Positions 44,290-55,582 of a stretch of DNA of 64,000 bases are shown here, piece after piece. A program made the position numbers and the translations under genes. Position 1 is the stretch's first letter. Each line of letters begins with the position of its first letter. The stretch lies in assembly GCF_022605165.1 (NCBI RefSeq), contig NC_063077.1:868001-932000 (forward strand). The letters are read 5' to 3'. The notes below the pieces were generated by a model. It had not been told where the DNA came from, made no database searches, and was given only the letters and a program-made list of their open reading frames with translations. The stretch comes from Purpureocillium takamizusanense (taxonomy: Eukaryota > Ascomycota > Sordariomycetes > Hypocreales > Ophiocordycipitaceae).

Positions 44290-47200
44290 GGTGAGGTGTA
44301 AAGGTGTAGACGTCGTTTTTTTTTCTATCGTGAAGGGGGGGGGGCTTGCGATTTCGAGGCGGTGTCTGATATCGACAACGACTGGAAGAGAAAACGAACG
44401 AGTTCAGAAAGTAGACTCGAACTCTTTTTTTTTAAAAAATAAAATGAAGCTACAACGAAGGAAAAAAAAAAGTCGACAAGTCAGTGAGTGAAAGAAGAGG
44501 CTTCTAAAAAAAATTGTGGGCGAGTGTTGTTCGTGAAGGAGGAGGAGGAGGTGGAGGAGGAGGAGGGTCGAATGATTGAGATCTGACAGCACAGCAATAA
44601 CAACAGAGAGCCAGCATCAGCCTAGCAAGGCTCCTCTCATCATGCTAATAATCAACGGGGGCGGCTGCTGCTGACAACCACCACCACCAACAAGAACAAC
44701 ACCATGCAGCTTGTGGATGCCTTGGCCGAAAGAAGGCTCGGGGCTTACGCGGACACCAAAAAAGCACGCGATCGGGTTTCGAGATGCACCGCGCCAGAGC
44801 CGCCATCTGTCACTCCGCCCTGCCGGAGACCGAGCCCGGAACCCCTGCGGCGACTTCCCAATTGGTCGCTACTACTTACTACACCTGTAACGAAACACAC
44901 GAGTTGGGCGATTCCTTTGAGCCCGCGCCGTGTAATTTTTTTATTTTATTTTTTGTAAAATTCTTCTTTTCTTGAAATCTTGAGGGCCTTTGCGGGTTTG
45001 TAAAGCTGTGTCGCTGGGAAGGAAGGGGAGTTGTGACTTTTGTGAAGCCAAGGCGAACGGGCGGGCCCACCCACAACCGGCCTTCCGGGGACGACAAGGA
45101 GGAGGCACAGCAAAAGCCGTCCGTTTGAATACCAGGTGAGGAGGGAGGGAGAGCGTTGGTCCAAGCTCGTCGCTGCTGTGGCGGCAATGGCAGTCACGCA
45201 GCAGGCATGCAGGCAGGCAGTCAGTCACGCATGCATGGCAGGGCTGAAGCCAGCCTCAAAAGCCGGGGTGGGCAAGGGGGACGTCGTCATCAATACGAAG
45301 TACGTACATGTATGTGCTGTATGCCTGAGAGAGACACACGAGCAGGGAGGAGGCTAGCATAGCATCGAAACACGAAATCGTCAGAGGTTGGTCGTGTTTG
45401 TCAAACTTGCGGCTGGGCTTGTGGCGGATTACATGAATGTTTTTTTTTTGATGGTGGTCTCTCATCACTTGCATCTCGCGCGGCCGCTTACACCAACAGC
45501 ATCAACTACGAAGTACAAGTTGGTCAAAATCCAAAGGAAAAAAAAAATCAAGAAAGCGCGCATCAGCGGCGCCCCGCGACGAGACGACGTCAACAATCTC
45601 AAACCCGTCTCCCGAACCCCGACCCCACCATGCCATGCCATGCAACCCATCGGGGTCCTCCCGGGAGACGGAGTCTGCGAAAGGGGAAAAAAGCGGATTC
45701 GGGATCCCCTACCGGCTGCGACCCACAAGGATGGATTCAGTCAACACGAATGATATAAAAAAGGCCCAAGGGTTGCCTGCTCTCCTGTTGTACAATGTAA
45801 GAAAACGTACGAGAAAAATCATCATCTCTTGCTTACCCACGGGAATCGTTTAGTCTCCCTCGCGGCGGCTCACGCGTTTTGCTGCTGCTCTTATTCCCCA
45901 ATTGGGAGCTCGGATTCTCCTCTCACGGCAGGCACTCCCTTGCTGCCGAACACACACATATCCACGTACACACACGCATGCACGCACGCACGCATCAGGA
46001 TCACGAAAGACATCAACTGCCAGGCCCGGCGGGTGTTGCTTCAACGCCACTGCTGCTGCTGCTGCCACCGCCGGGCGTATGTATGTACTACCCACCCCGT
46101 GAGGCTGAAAGAAGAAGAAGACGACGACGACGTGGGATCATCCTCCTCCGCCTCCTCCCACCAGCCGCCCAGGGTAGTTCCTTGCACGCATCCACCCTGC
46201 GTTGTAACGTTAGTTACACCCATCCCTCGTAACGCGAATCCATACCACCGCCATCGGACCCCAAGCTGTTTTTTTTCTCCTCGCCTCTACGTTGACTCAC
46301 ACACGTCAGGCAGGCGCACGCCTCGCTCGCTACCTCGTACATATCATTCGATTGATGCTACTGTACGCACGGCTCCGTCAGCCTCACAACTTTGCGCCCC
46401 GAGCGAGCGCGGGCGCCTCGCGACCGTTACGGACAAGCCCCGATCGACTCGTCGCCATCATCATCAACATCATCGGCGTGGCCGTCGTCATCGTCGTCAT
46501 CGTCCTTCCTGCTACGAGAAAACCAAAACCCGAGCTTGAAACAACCCCCCATCTCGACACCACAGCGCCAAACGTACATGAGAATTACTACTTTCAGACC
46601 ACTGTCGCTTGGTGAAAAGAACTTTTAGTTGCTTGTTCTCGTTTACGCCCTACTAACCATGTACCTGCGTAGCAGTAGCCTTATTAGTACATATGGAGGT
46701 GTAATTCTCAGACACACAAAAAGAGGCGTCACGTCACGTCAAGTCAAGCCCGCGACTTGGTACGTACGTACGTAGTAGCACAAAATGTTCACGAGAGGGC
46801 GCCGTAACTACATCGTGCCGCGTAATGCTGCTTGCCGCGCCGCACTCACTCGCCTTTGCCCTCTTCTCCTTTCCCCTTTTCTTTGCTCCATTGTCCGAGA
46901 TAAGATGTGACTTCAACAAGGGCACCAGGCTTATCCTATCGGCGGCGGCAGCAGCAGCCAACAAGCCCTCGGCGCGGTTCACCTGTTAGCCCGGTGAGCT
47001 ATGCACGTACCGTATGATGGGGAACAAAGTCGCCTCATCGTGAGATCTTACTCCCTCGCCGCGACGACAGCTCCCCATTCGCGTCCCCGGGGGCACAACG
47101 CTGCTGACCCGCGTGGCGGCGAGACAACAGCGGCGCCCCCGGTTTGCGCGTACCCCTGCACCGAGACACCGGGCATACTAACCATGAATCACCGACGACG

Positions 47201-47366
47201 CACGTGGATCATGAGCACTCGCGCATCTTGCGCCATTGCACTTGTCTCAGCAGACCTTTCAACAAAAGGTTAAGCAAATATGGTGTACAGTCCTACGTAG
47301 CGGTATGTTCTTGTGCGCAATTTGTACAGTACACGCGCCTCCTCTCTTCGTCGCTCGAGGGTATCG
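44290..47366. other. Gene-poor 3.1-kb region with simple-sequence runs
   Basis: No convincing gene. The left end is the RTA1 promoter and leader (poly-G at 44336-44343, poly-A/T runs at 44420-44520, GGA repeats near 44538-44566). Two TACGAAGTA motifs lie at 45294 and 45507, and a TATAAAAAA string at about 45754. CA/GCA-rich (45950-46000) and CAT/CGT-rich (46455-46500) repeats give long open frames on several strands (for example 45829-46539 plus) whose translations are low-complexity His/Arg/Ser-rich. A noncoding RNA cannot be excluded. Confidence 0.6.
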
Positions 47367-49357
47367 TCATTGTTGCTTCTTCGTCTCCCCCTGCGCACCC
47401 GGTACGTCGGCCGCCACCGCCGCATACGTCGCGTCGCCGTTCTTCGCCGCGTCTCTCTCCCTGTGCACGCTTCTGGCCTCGTTGATGTTGTCGAGGGCTG
47501 GGCTCTTCGCAGCGGCGGCCCCCCGACGCACCCCTACGCCCTTGAGCTTCTCGCGGGACTGCGCGTCGGCATCGCGGGGCGGCACGCCGTGCACCTCGAC
47601 GGGCTTCTGTACCGACTCCGGTATCGACGGGGCGTCGTCTCGGAGGGGCTCCGTCGCGAGGTGCTGGTGAACCTCGTGCGGGGCCTGGCCGTCGCCCGCT
47701 ACCGTCGACGTCTCGCTCTCGCTGCCGCGGTGGTGGTGGTTGGCGCCCAAGTAGCCTGACCCCATGAGGCTCTCGCTGCGCACCATGTAGTACCTGCTGT
47801 ACTCCTCGGCCGTGTGCTCGGCGTCGGTGAAGCTGTCGAGGGCGTCCAAGACGTGCTGAAACACTTGCGTGTCCACGTCGCGCGCCCACAGGAAGTCGAG
47901 GTGCTCGTAGTGGGGGATCTCCGTGGCAACCGTCTGCGGCGGCAGCTCCCGCAGCATGGCCTTGATGTCGACCAGAGAGTCGCTGCCGCCGTATACGAGG
48001 ACGACGGGCGTTCTTATGTTCCGCGTCGGGTACTTGGCGACCTTGGAGTATTTGCTCGACGTGGTGACGCTCATGGGCTGGTGCACGTCGTCGTCGTACA
48101 TCTGGAAGCACTTGTTGCGGATGATCTGGAACCAGTGCACCACGCTCTTGGTGCTCGTGAACGAATACAAGTGCGGGTATGCCGCCAGCTTCTGGCTTGT
48201 CGAGATGTTGAGCGTCTGCCACTTGAAGAGAAACGCCAACCCCATGTCGATGAGGCGGCTGAAGATGGGCGGGTACATGAGCGTCTCCCACATGGTCGCC
48301 GAGCTGAGGATGGAGCGGCGGCCAAACATGAGGTACAACACCGACGGCGACGCCTTGACGAGGGAGTCGACGATGCCGTTGGACAGCCCCGCCGGCGCCA
48401 TGGCGGGGGCGAGGCCGATGAAGACGTTGACCTGATTGTTGAGCTTGGGATGAATGGCCAGCGTGGCAAAGGCCTGTGCCGTGCCCTGCGAGAAGCCCAC
48501 GTACGACAGGCTCTCCTGGCCCGTCGTGTCGAGGATGTAGGCGATGGTGTCGGGTATATCGTGGAAGGCGAACTCGTCCATGGAAAAGTCCCAAAACTGG
48601 ACCGACGTCGGGCTGCAGTGGATCGACTTTTTCGAGTACTTGTTGCCACGGTTGTTGCCAAGCTGGGAGCCGTTAGCTGAACCTCGTCGTAATAAACGCC
48701 ACCAGGAGGAGAAGCGAAAAGGAAACGCACCCAGACGTCGAAGCCGCGCTCGACCAGCTCAAAGGGCAGGCATCGCTGCTCGTCCGTCAGGCAAACCCAG
48801 ACCTCCGAGTTCATCAGCAGGCCATGGTGCAAGTAAGCGACGCGCTTCTTGACGCTCCGCGGCCCGCAGTTGACCTTTGAGCCCTCTTCGCCCTTGCGCC
48901 ACTGCAGGCGATGAATACCGAGGAGAAACCCATCCTTGGTCTGCACGATATGCTCCTCGGCCTCGTAGCCCCAGATCCGACAGAGCTCGACAAAGTCGGT
49001 CGCGTCGCGGATCGAGGTGGAGATGGCTGCGCGGGTCAGTGTTCCATGTCCCCAGCGTCGTCACGGGCGAAGCCTACACTTCTTTCTGTTCTCGGCCTTT
49101 TTCTGCTCGGGCGTCGAGTATCGGTTGAAGATGCGCCGCGACGCCCGGTAGAAGAGTTCAACGAGGAAGGGGGCTGTCGCGCTCGCGCGCGCCTGTCAGC
49201 ATAGGGCCGCGTGCTTGCGGTTCGGGCGTGGGGTGCACCAACGCAGAGCCAAGGTCAGGACACGGATGATGGCCTCGAGGCCGACGAGTACAAAGGAGCC
49301 CACGAGCGCGAGGTACTCGTAGCTGCGGGTCGCGTCAGCGAAGTTGTCTCGGCACAT
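47367..49357 (-). CDS. Membrane-anchored sterol esterase-type lipase
   Basis: Alpha/beta-hydrolase lipase (AB-hydrolase-associated lipase type, as in yeast Yeh1/Yeh2/Tgl1) that cleaves steryl esters at lipid droplets or the plasma membrane. Minus-strand exons 49357..49243, 49173..49078, 49026..48731, 48662..47367 give 600 residues. One membrane helix near residues 17-38 (LALVGSFVLVGLEAIIRVL) is followed by FYRASRRIF. The AB-lipase region has HIVQTKDGFLLGIHRL and the oxyanion-hole segment YLHHGLLMNSEVW; nucleophile Ser227 is in GFSQG; the acid Asp is likely in GGSDSLVD and the His in HYEHLDFLW. The C-terminal 130 residues are low-complexity. The first intron has a GTTGGT donor. It is not a secreted lipase, as there is no cleavable signal. 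Confidence 0.93.
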
Positions 49358-50530
49358 TTAGGGGGGCAGGCGGGGTCGCGACGCACGCGTGCAGTCTCCC
49401 GAGAAAAGGGACCGGCATGGTGGTGTTGGAGGGAAGGCGAAGTCAGGTTCAACGACAAGGAACGGACAATTTCGACGCCATGCCGCGGGTGAGGGATGTG
49501 AAAGGCGACGGGCGGCGGGATGGGTGTTTCGGGGGGGTTTGCTTGTTGGCGACGACCCGGGGTGCAGATGGGGAAGGTTTTCATTGAGCGCGGATCTGCA
49601 AGAGCGATGACATCCATGGACGGGCGGTGATGTCACATGCCAACAACCGCTGGCATTCGATTGGTGGGGGGGATGGGATGGCTGGGTGCGTGTGCCTGGC
49701 GAAAATACAGTTGGTGCATCCGTTAACTAAGTTACCTAGCCTGCCACTACGGAGTACTTCGTACACCTAACTGATGTCCAATGAGCGCCGGAAGCAGCCC
49801 GCCCGATACCCGCCCAGTCGCTGCTTAAGAAGCCGCCACTCGACGACAATCACTTGGTGACGAAGCAGGAATAGGTACGGAGTATTGACTTGCTTATACC
49901 TGACCGAGGTGTAGCATCATTAGCACATTGATATCGGATTCGATAAAACCGAAGAAATATAGCATAGTAATTGAGGTACAGGCATGTATAGAAATCACCA
50001 GCCAAGGAAAGAACCCCCCTGAAAAGGGCACATTACCTAGTAGTCCGAAGTAACTTGGAAGTACTTAGGTTTCGTCTCTAGGGCTGATTATAGGTACCTA
50101 AGGTAGTAGCACTTGGCAATATGGTCCTAGGACTTCTAATTACAAGACGCCGTCGTGCTGTCGCTGCCCTAATAGACGTGCCTCTCACGTGCACCTGCTT
50201 CACCAGGAGAGAAAGGCAGGAGCAAACGTGCTTACGCAGTACTGCGTAGGTACGGTACGAAGTACTACTAGGGGTAGCGACTTCAATGGTAGACATATAA
50301 CTGCTGCAACCAAATACATAAGGTAGGGCAGAGAGCGCCAAGCTCAGATCCTTGCCGTGCGAGCCCCACCAGTTCCGCCATCAACTCAACTTCCTCATAA
50401 AGTCAAATTCTCCGTTGTAAACGCTCCTCCTACCTTCACTCACCAAGCTGCCCTCCGCAACCATCTCGATAGGCTTGTGAACCCAAAGCCCCCCCTGCAT
50501 CCATCCCACCGTCGAATATTCGCCTCGCCC
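49358..50530. other. Spacer rich in GTAC/TACGRAGTA strings, no gene seen
   Basis: This 1.17 kb lies between two minus-strand genes. It is A/T-richer than its surroundings from 49690 to 50340 and crowded with GTAC-containing strings: TACGGAGTA at 49748 and 49876, TACTTCGTA at 49755, TACGAAGTA at 50256, and AGGTACCT at about 50093. No coding potential is visible. It includes the lipase promoter at its left end. Confidence 0.6.
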
Positions 50531-52672
50531 TCAAGTCGAAGATAATGAGGGACTGTGGCTCGACGGTGTGCCCTTCTCATCCAGAAGCAGTCTGTGGGCG
50601 GCCCGCGCCGCCGGATGTGTGAGGCCAATCTTGGCGAGCAGTAGCAGCGCGTGTCGCGGTGCCGATATTTTGACAAAGGCCGGAAAAGGCCTCTGGCCGA
50701 TGTCATCCGACATGCGCGTCGCGACGGGGTTGTCCTCGGTGGCGGTGGCGGCGGCGGCGGCGATGCTCAGCGACGCGGCGTCCTCATGGCGCAGGTGCAC
50801 CGAGTTCATGCGCGATCCGCTCTCGTCCATGGCCACGCCCAGCAGGCCCGACGCGCACACAAAGTACGGCACGAAGCCCGAAACACGCTGCAGTGTGAAG
50901 AGGTCGTCGTGTGACTGGGCCAGCGCCAGGATCGACTGCGCCGCCTGTGCGCATATCTTGATGGGCCGCGGTTCGGACACCTCTTTGGGCGCCGTGCCCA
51001 GGAACGGCTTGAAGAGGCACAGGAGACAAAAGTGGTAGTACATGCTGCGCCGAGGTCCATCAGACCAACGGGTCACCTTCTCATCCATCGTGGGCGGACT
51101 CGTATGAACAGAGTGCGTGCTTGCTTACTGGATGAAGAGCGCAAACGGCGTCCGGCCCTCGTCGGCGACGAGCAGCTCGAACAGGCCCGAATACCAATCC
51201 AGGCACTTTGTATACACGGGTACCACGCTGGCCCAGACGCCCGGCTCGCCTGCCCGAGCCGCAAAGGCCAACTTGTACACCCACTCAGTGAGCAAGAAGA
51301 GCTTGGCTGAGAGGAGTTGCGAGTTGCGGGTCGGCAAGTGGCGGACTGCGACATCAGATGCTCTGCGCCTACTCATCCATGGTCGGCACGGCACTTACAC
51401 GTTGCGGCAATGTCGTACTCGCCGCCAATGGACAGCTGATGCAACGCTGAGGCGCCGTCACCCGGGTAGTCAGGTCCGTCAAAGAGTCTCCCCGTCGTCA
51501 GGGACAGCATGCTTTGCCCTAGAGTTAGGCGGCGGCAACACAGAGGTTTCGGAGACAAGGCACGCACCGTACCAAGGACACGGCGCTACAGTACGTCGTG
51601 GCCAGCGCCTTGGTGTATTCGGCTTGGTCGCCGTCGGACTGTCCACACTGACAGAGCTCCGTGACGCCGGCAAGAAGAGCCTCGGCAAGCCTCAGTGCGT
51701 CTGCCTCTTGCCCCAGGCGCAGGCGGTAGAGCGAAAGGACCCCGAGAGCTTGCACATTGGGCAGGTTGCTGCGGTGTCGGTCGTTTTCGATGATGGCCGC
51801 CGCCTCGTCGCTGAATATCTTGCTCCCCACCCAGCGCGACGGCAGGACGTCCTTGTTGTCGCTGGCTCCGTTGACCAGCCGTGCAGAGAGCGCCAGGAGC
51901 GCGTGCACCAAGGCGGACGAGCAAAAGCGGCCCGACCCGTTCTGGTAGTCCCGGAGGAAGACGTCCCTGGACAGGAGGCACAGGGCCAGCGAGTCCCAGG
52001 TGCCCAGCACGTCGAACAGGTGGCGGATGTGGGCCACGGTCCAGCCGGTCCGGGTCCAAACGTCCAAGTGCGACTGAGAGGCGTAGACGTCGAGCGGACG
52101 TGGCGGTAGAGACAGGATGGTGGACGGATCCGGAGTCTTTGCCGGTGTGTTGCACTCGGCGGACCTGGTAAAGGTTAGCCTCCACGGGAGCAGCCGCTTG
52201 AAGCACGGCGAGCGGGCAGAATCTCCGGCCGCGACGGTGGCAACACCTGCAGCAGAAGCAGCAGCAGCAGAAGCAGAAGCAGACGCGCCATGAGATGATG
52301 CTGACCATAGGCCGGGGCTGTCATCAGCCTCCTTGCTGCCGTCAGCCGCCCCCACCGGCTTGCCCTCGTCTTCACACTCGCCCACGATGCTCCGGATAGT
52401 GCTCTGAAGGGCCCTGATCTGGGACCTGTTTTCTAGGTTGGTCCTTTGGAGCTCCTCCACGCGCGCGCGCAGCATCGCCTTGGACTGCATCCAGCCGAGG
52501 TCGTAGACGCAGCACTCGTGGGCGTCTTGGCATCGCTTGCACGGGCTTCCGCCATCGCACTGCGAGCACACGTCAGTCAGCGCCCCCTTCAACGACGGCC
52601 GCGTGGGAGCAGCACTCTTGCTCGCTTCTTGCGGCAGCGCTCGCAGGCTGTCCGCGTCTGGGTCCGGGGCAT
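50531..52672 (-). CDS. Zn2Cys6 transcription factor with fungal-specific TF domain
   Basis: Nuclear DNA-binding regulator of 630 residues. Minus-strand exons 52672..52616, 52559..51568, 51511..51399, 51345..51129, 51044..50531. The binuclear cluster spans the first intron: ACERCRKKRAR joined to CDGGSPCKRC, giving C10, C13, C20, C26, C29 and C36 with exact family spacing. A coiled-coil dimer helix (SKAMLRARVEELQRTNLENRS) follows, then a Ser/Ala-rich linker partly encoded by a trinucleotide repeat (about 52250-52300). The fungal TF middle-homology region (VAHIRHLFDVLGTWDSLALCLLSRDVFLRDY and MLSLTTGRLFDGPDYPG) resembles NirA/NIT-4-type regulators. The intron-2 join (SLVR to MLSL, GTGCGT..CAAAG) is my choice among alternatives. 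The target pathway is unknown. Confidence 0.88.
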
Positions 52673-53669
52673 CTCTGCCGCGCGGCCGCCTTCACGTCTA
52701 CAGTGTATCTGTGTGTGTGTGTGTGGTGTGTGTGCCCTAGGCGATCTCTAACGAGCGGTACTTGCTGGTTATTGCAGATACACGAGGCGCAAGATGAGGA
52801 GGGCGCCGCTTGAGGTGTTGACCCTTGCTACGACTCGTTCCGGGAGATGTTTTGGGGGCAACGACGAAGGGGAGTCGAGTCCGGGCGAGGGGGGCGCTTT
52901 CGTGATGGATCCTGCGTCAACGCAGACGTGAGCAACCCCGCGCCCGCCATTACATCGCCAGGCATGTCGCCAGCAGCTGTGACGGGATCATACGAGACGG
53001 AGGGTCCAAGGGGAGGGGGGGATATGTAGGGTGACACTCGATGGCGATGCGACTCGCACGGAGTACTTGTCTGCCTGTTGCCTGCCTGCCTGCCAGGCTC
53101 GGCGTCCCGTAAACCAACCAAGTGCGTGTTTCTGAGATGCTATTTCGCAAGGCCGCTGTTTCAAGGTGGTTGACCCTGTTTTACGGTTTCAGCCGTGGGA
53201 GCAGGGCTCGTGATGATAGTAGAGCCGCTTGCATCTCATGCATCTTCTCACACGCGACGATAGGTATTCTCGTACGCCATTTCATCTCTGGGGCCGCCCG
53301 CCCTCTCACGTTTTTCTTCTCCAACATTTTTTTGTCTTGATCTTTTTGGTGCTGTAGTGCCCACGCCGTCTCTCGTGAGCGGAGCCGTCGCGCCGTTAGG
53401 AGCTGCAAGAGGCAACGACCGAACCTCTTGGCGATTAGTTTTGCAAAGAACCACATCGTGGCCACCATCGTGGGCCCCAAGGGACTTGCTAGCGTCGACG
53501 AGCGAGGGTGCTGCCTGGTGCCTGGTGCCTGGGCCCCGATTTCCGACTGTTTATCATTCAAAAATAAATTCTATATCCATCCGTCTTCTCGTCCATACGT
53601 TCCGTCGACGGCATCACCGCTCATACCAGCAGCGCCACTCACACTCACGATCCACCGCATCCCGAAAGA
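52673..53669. promoter_or_regulatory. Divergent intergenic region
   Basis: This 997 bp lies between the Zn2Cys6 gene and the acidic coiled-coil gene. A (TG)n run occupies 52709-52734 just upstream of the regulator start. Poly-G strings and T-rich stretches occur (53320-53345). Short open frames are unsupported. Confidence 0.5.
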
Positions 53670-55397
53670 ATGGAGGAAGGTCTCACGCCCTCGCAAAAGG
53701 CCCAGCTTCATGAGGTGGCCGACGGCATGCTCAAGGTCTACCAGACGCTCGTCCGCATGCGCTACCTCGACGCGTCGCTGATCCAGGAGGGCCCGCACGA
53801 CATCGACCACCTGATGCCCCTGTACCGCTCCCTCGGCCTGGATCCCTCCATCGTGTACCTTTACAGTATCCTGCCGTACGTGGCGGGCCCCGGCGACGGC
53901 GGCGGCGGTGGCGGCGACTTCTTTCTGGGCGGCGAGTTTGTCGACTTTCGTAAGGAGGACGACGTTCGTCAGGGCCGGGACCCGTTCTACAGCGAGGCCG
54001 TTGAGGATGCGATGCGGCCGTGGATGACGCCCCTGTCCGGCATTGGGAACCACGGCACGGCGCTGCTGTACGACGCGCGGAAGCACTGCATCGGCATTTT
54101 CGATCAGATGAATAGCGGGAGCTGCGACCATAACCTGCACGAGGGCTACACCATAAGGCGGGCGGATGAAGGGGATGAGGAGGCGGAGGAACACGGGGAG
54201 CAGGGCTCGGATGGCGAAGGGAGCGCAGAGGGAGCGCAGGAGGAAGACGCCGATGGGGAAGACGACGAAGATCATGGGAGCGAAAACGATGAAGACGATG
54301 AAGAAGAGGGGAAGGAGGAGGATGATGATGATGAAGACAACCTCACTGGCGATGAGGACGAAGGGGATGATGACGACGACGACGACGACGACGACGAGCA
54401 CGACAGCGACGAATGCTGGCTCGACATAATGGACAGCCGCCCCGCCCCGAATGTCCTCCGTGACATGGCCCTCTGGCTCGAAGACCTCACCGAGCTACCA
54501 GGCGGCGGCGAGCAATCCGACCCGCAATGGAGCCCCGACATCATCAAGCCGCTCTACATCAAGCACGGCTGGCCGCACGCGCACTTCAACGGCGACGCCT
54601 TCCTCGTCGACCAGGCCCGCGCGCAGGCCGTCCTCGACGCCAGGAGCGCAGCCGAGGAGCCCCGGCTCACGGTCGAACGCCTGCGAGACGGACGAGGTGG
54701 CAACGGCGACGATGACGACGAAGGCGACAGCCCGGCCGTGCGGCGCCTGCGGGAGCGCCTCCGCGCCGCGACGACGCCGGATGATGAGTGGGCCGCGCGC
54801 TGGGAGCTGTGGCGCGCCGAGTGGAGGGAGCGGCGCAGGATGCAGTGTCTCCGCGAGGCGGAGGCGGAGCTGGAGCGCGTTTGTCCCGGAGGGGTGTGCC
54901 AGAAGCCTGATGAGTTGATCTTGTGGGAGTTGAGGCAGCTGCGCGAGGACTTGCTCAGCGCAGAGCGCACATTAAAGAGTTGCCAGCAGGAACTCGGAGA
55001 CGCCGACGCCTCGACCGACGACGACGATACTCGACGGTCCCTTCAGATCCAGCTACGACAGGCAGAAAGCAGGGCCGCGACGTGCCGACGAGCCTACGAG
55101 GCGTGCGAGGCCGACGCCCAGAGGGAGTGTCCCGGAAAAGCGCCGCTGCCCCTGGGCCGCGGCGTCGAGACAACCGGCCTGGACCTGGAGCAGAGGCAAC
55201 GGGACCTGAGCGGCCAGGCGGAGGGGCTTGAAGAGGAGATTGGGCTCATACGAGAGTGGGTGGCCGGGTTGCCCGACAAGCCGGGCGTGCAGACGGCGAG
55301 GGACATGGCGCGGGCTCGGGTCGAGCAATCTGAGGAACAGCTGCAAAGCACCAAGTGGCAGCTGGGCTGTGTGGTGAAGGACTTGGAGGGGCTGTGA
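53670..55397 (+). CDS. Unrecognised protein with acidic tract and C-terminal coiled coil
   Basis: Single-exon 575-residue protein I do not recognise. Residues 1-160 look globular (VADGMLKVYQTLVRMRYLD, then VYLYSILPYV) with a short poly-Gly loop. Residues about 165-255 are almost entirely Asp/Glu with Gly and Ser, encoded by GAY/GAR repeats. Residues 256-330 look folded again (DMALWLEDLTELPGG; PLYIKHGWPHAHFNGD). Residues 335-575 are charged helices with regular Cys (CLREAEAELERVCPGGVC; TCRRAYEACEADAQREC), likely coiled coils. Acidic tracts of this kind occur in histone-binding and nucleolar proteins, but no family match supports a role. The start is the first ATG after the CCGAAAGA leader. Confidence 0.66.
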   Translation: MEEGLTPSQKAQLHEVADGMLKVYQTLVRMRYLDASLIQEGPHDIDHLMPLYRSLGLDPSIVYLYSILPYVAGPGDGGGGGGDFFLGGEFVDFRKEDDVRQGRDPFYSEAVEDAMRPWMTPLSGIGNHGTALLYDARKHCIGIFDQMNSGSCDHNLHEGYTIRRADEGDEEAEEHGEQGSDGEGSAEGAQEEDADGEDDEDHGSENDEDDEEEGKEEDDDDEDNLTGDEDEGDDDDDDDDDDEHDSDECWLDIMDSRPAPNVLRDMALWLEDLTELPGGGEQSDPQWSPDIIKPLYIKHGWPHAHFNGDAFLVDQARAQAVLDARSAAEEPRLTVERLRDGRGGNGDDDDEGDSPAVRRLRERLRAATTPDDEWAARWELWRAEWRERRRMQCLREAEAELERVCPGGVCQKPDELILWELRQLREDLLSAERTLKSCQQELGDADASTDDDDTRRSLQIQLRQAESRAATCRRAYEACEADAQRECPGKAPLPLGRGVETTGLDLEQRQRDLSGQAEGLEEEIGLIREWVAGLPDKPGVQTARDMARARVEQSEEQLQSTKWQLGCVVKDLEGL

Positions 55398-55582
55398 GCA
55401 TGAGGCAGACAGGGCGATGCATGGAGACACGGATGGAGGATAACGTCGTTCGATGGGGGAAGAGGTTCATCTGGTCCAGTACTGAATTCTCAGGAACCAC
55501 ACTTGTCAGAAGTCTGGTCTAAACTAGAGCCCTTAAATGCTGTAGAGGAGTTAGACACATCTATCATATGAAAGAAAAGCAC

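Noticed and set aside
45829..46539. Plus-strand open frame of 236 codons in the gene-poor region
   Set aside because: Its translation is His/Arg/Ser/Cys-rich low complexity derived from CAT, CAC and TGC repeats.
46292..46615. Open frame with a hydrophobic segment (IIINIIGVAVVIVVIVLP) in the gene-poor region
   Set aside because: The hydrophobic run is encoded by a CATCATCGTC-type simple repeat and has no other support.
47293..48594. Alternative minus-strand frame of 433 codons overlapping the lipase
   Set aside because: It is the +1/-1 shadow of the lipase exon; the lipase frame holds GFSQG and the other catalytic motifs.
53571..54401. Very hydrophobic minus-strand frame (Val/Ile/Phe-rich) suggesting a membrane protein
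   Set aside because: It is the antisense of the Asp/Glu tract; GAY/GAR codons read backwards give Val, Ile, Leu and Phe.
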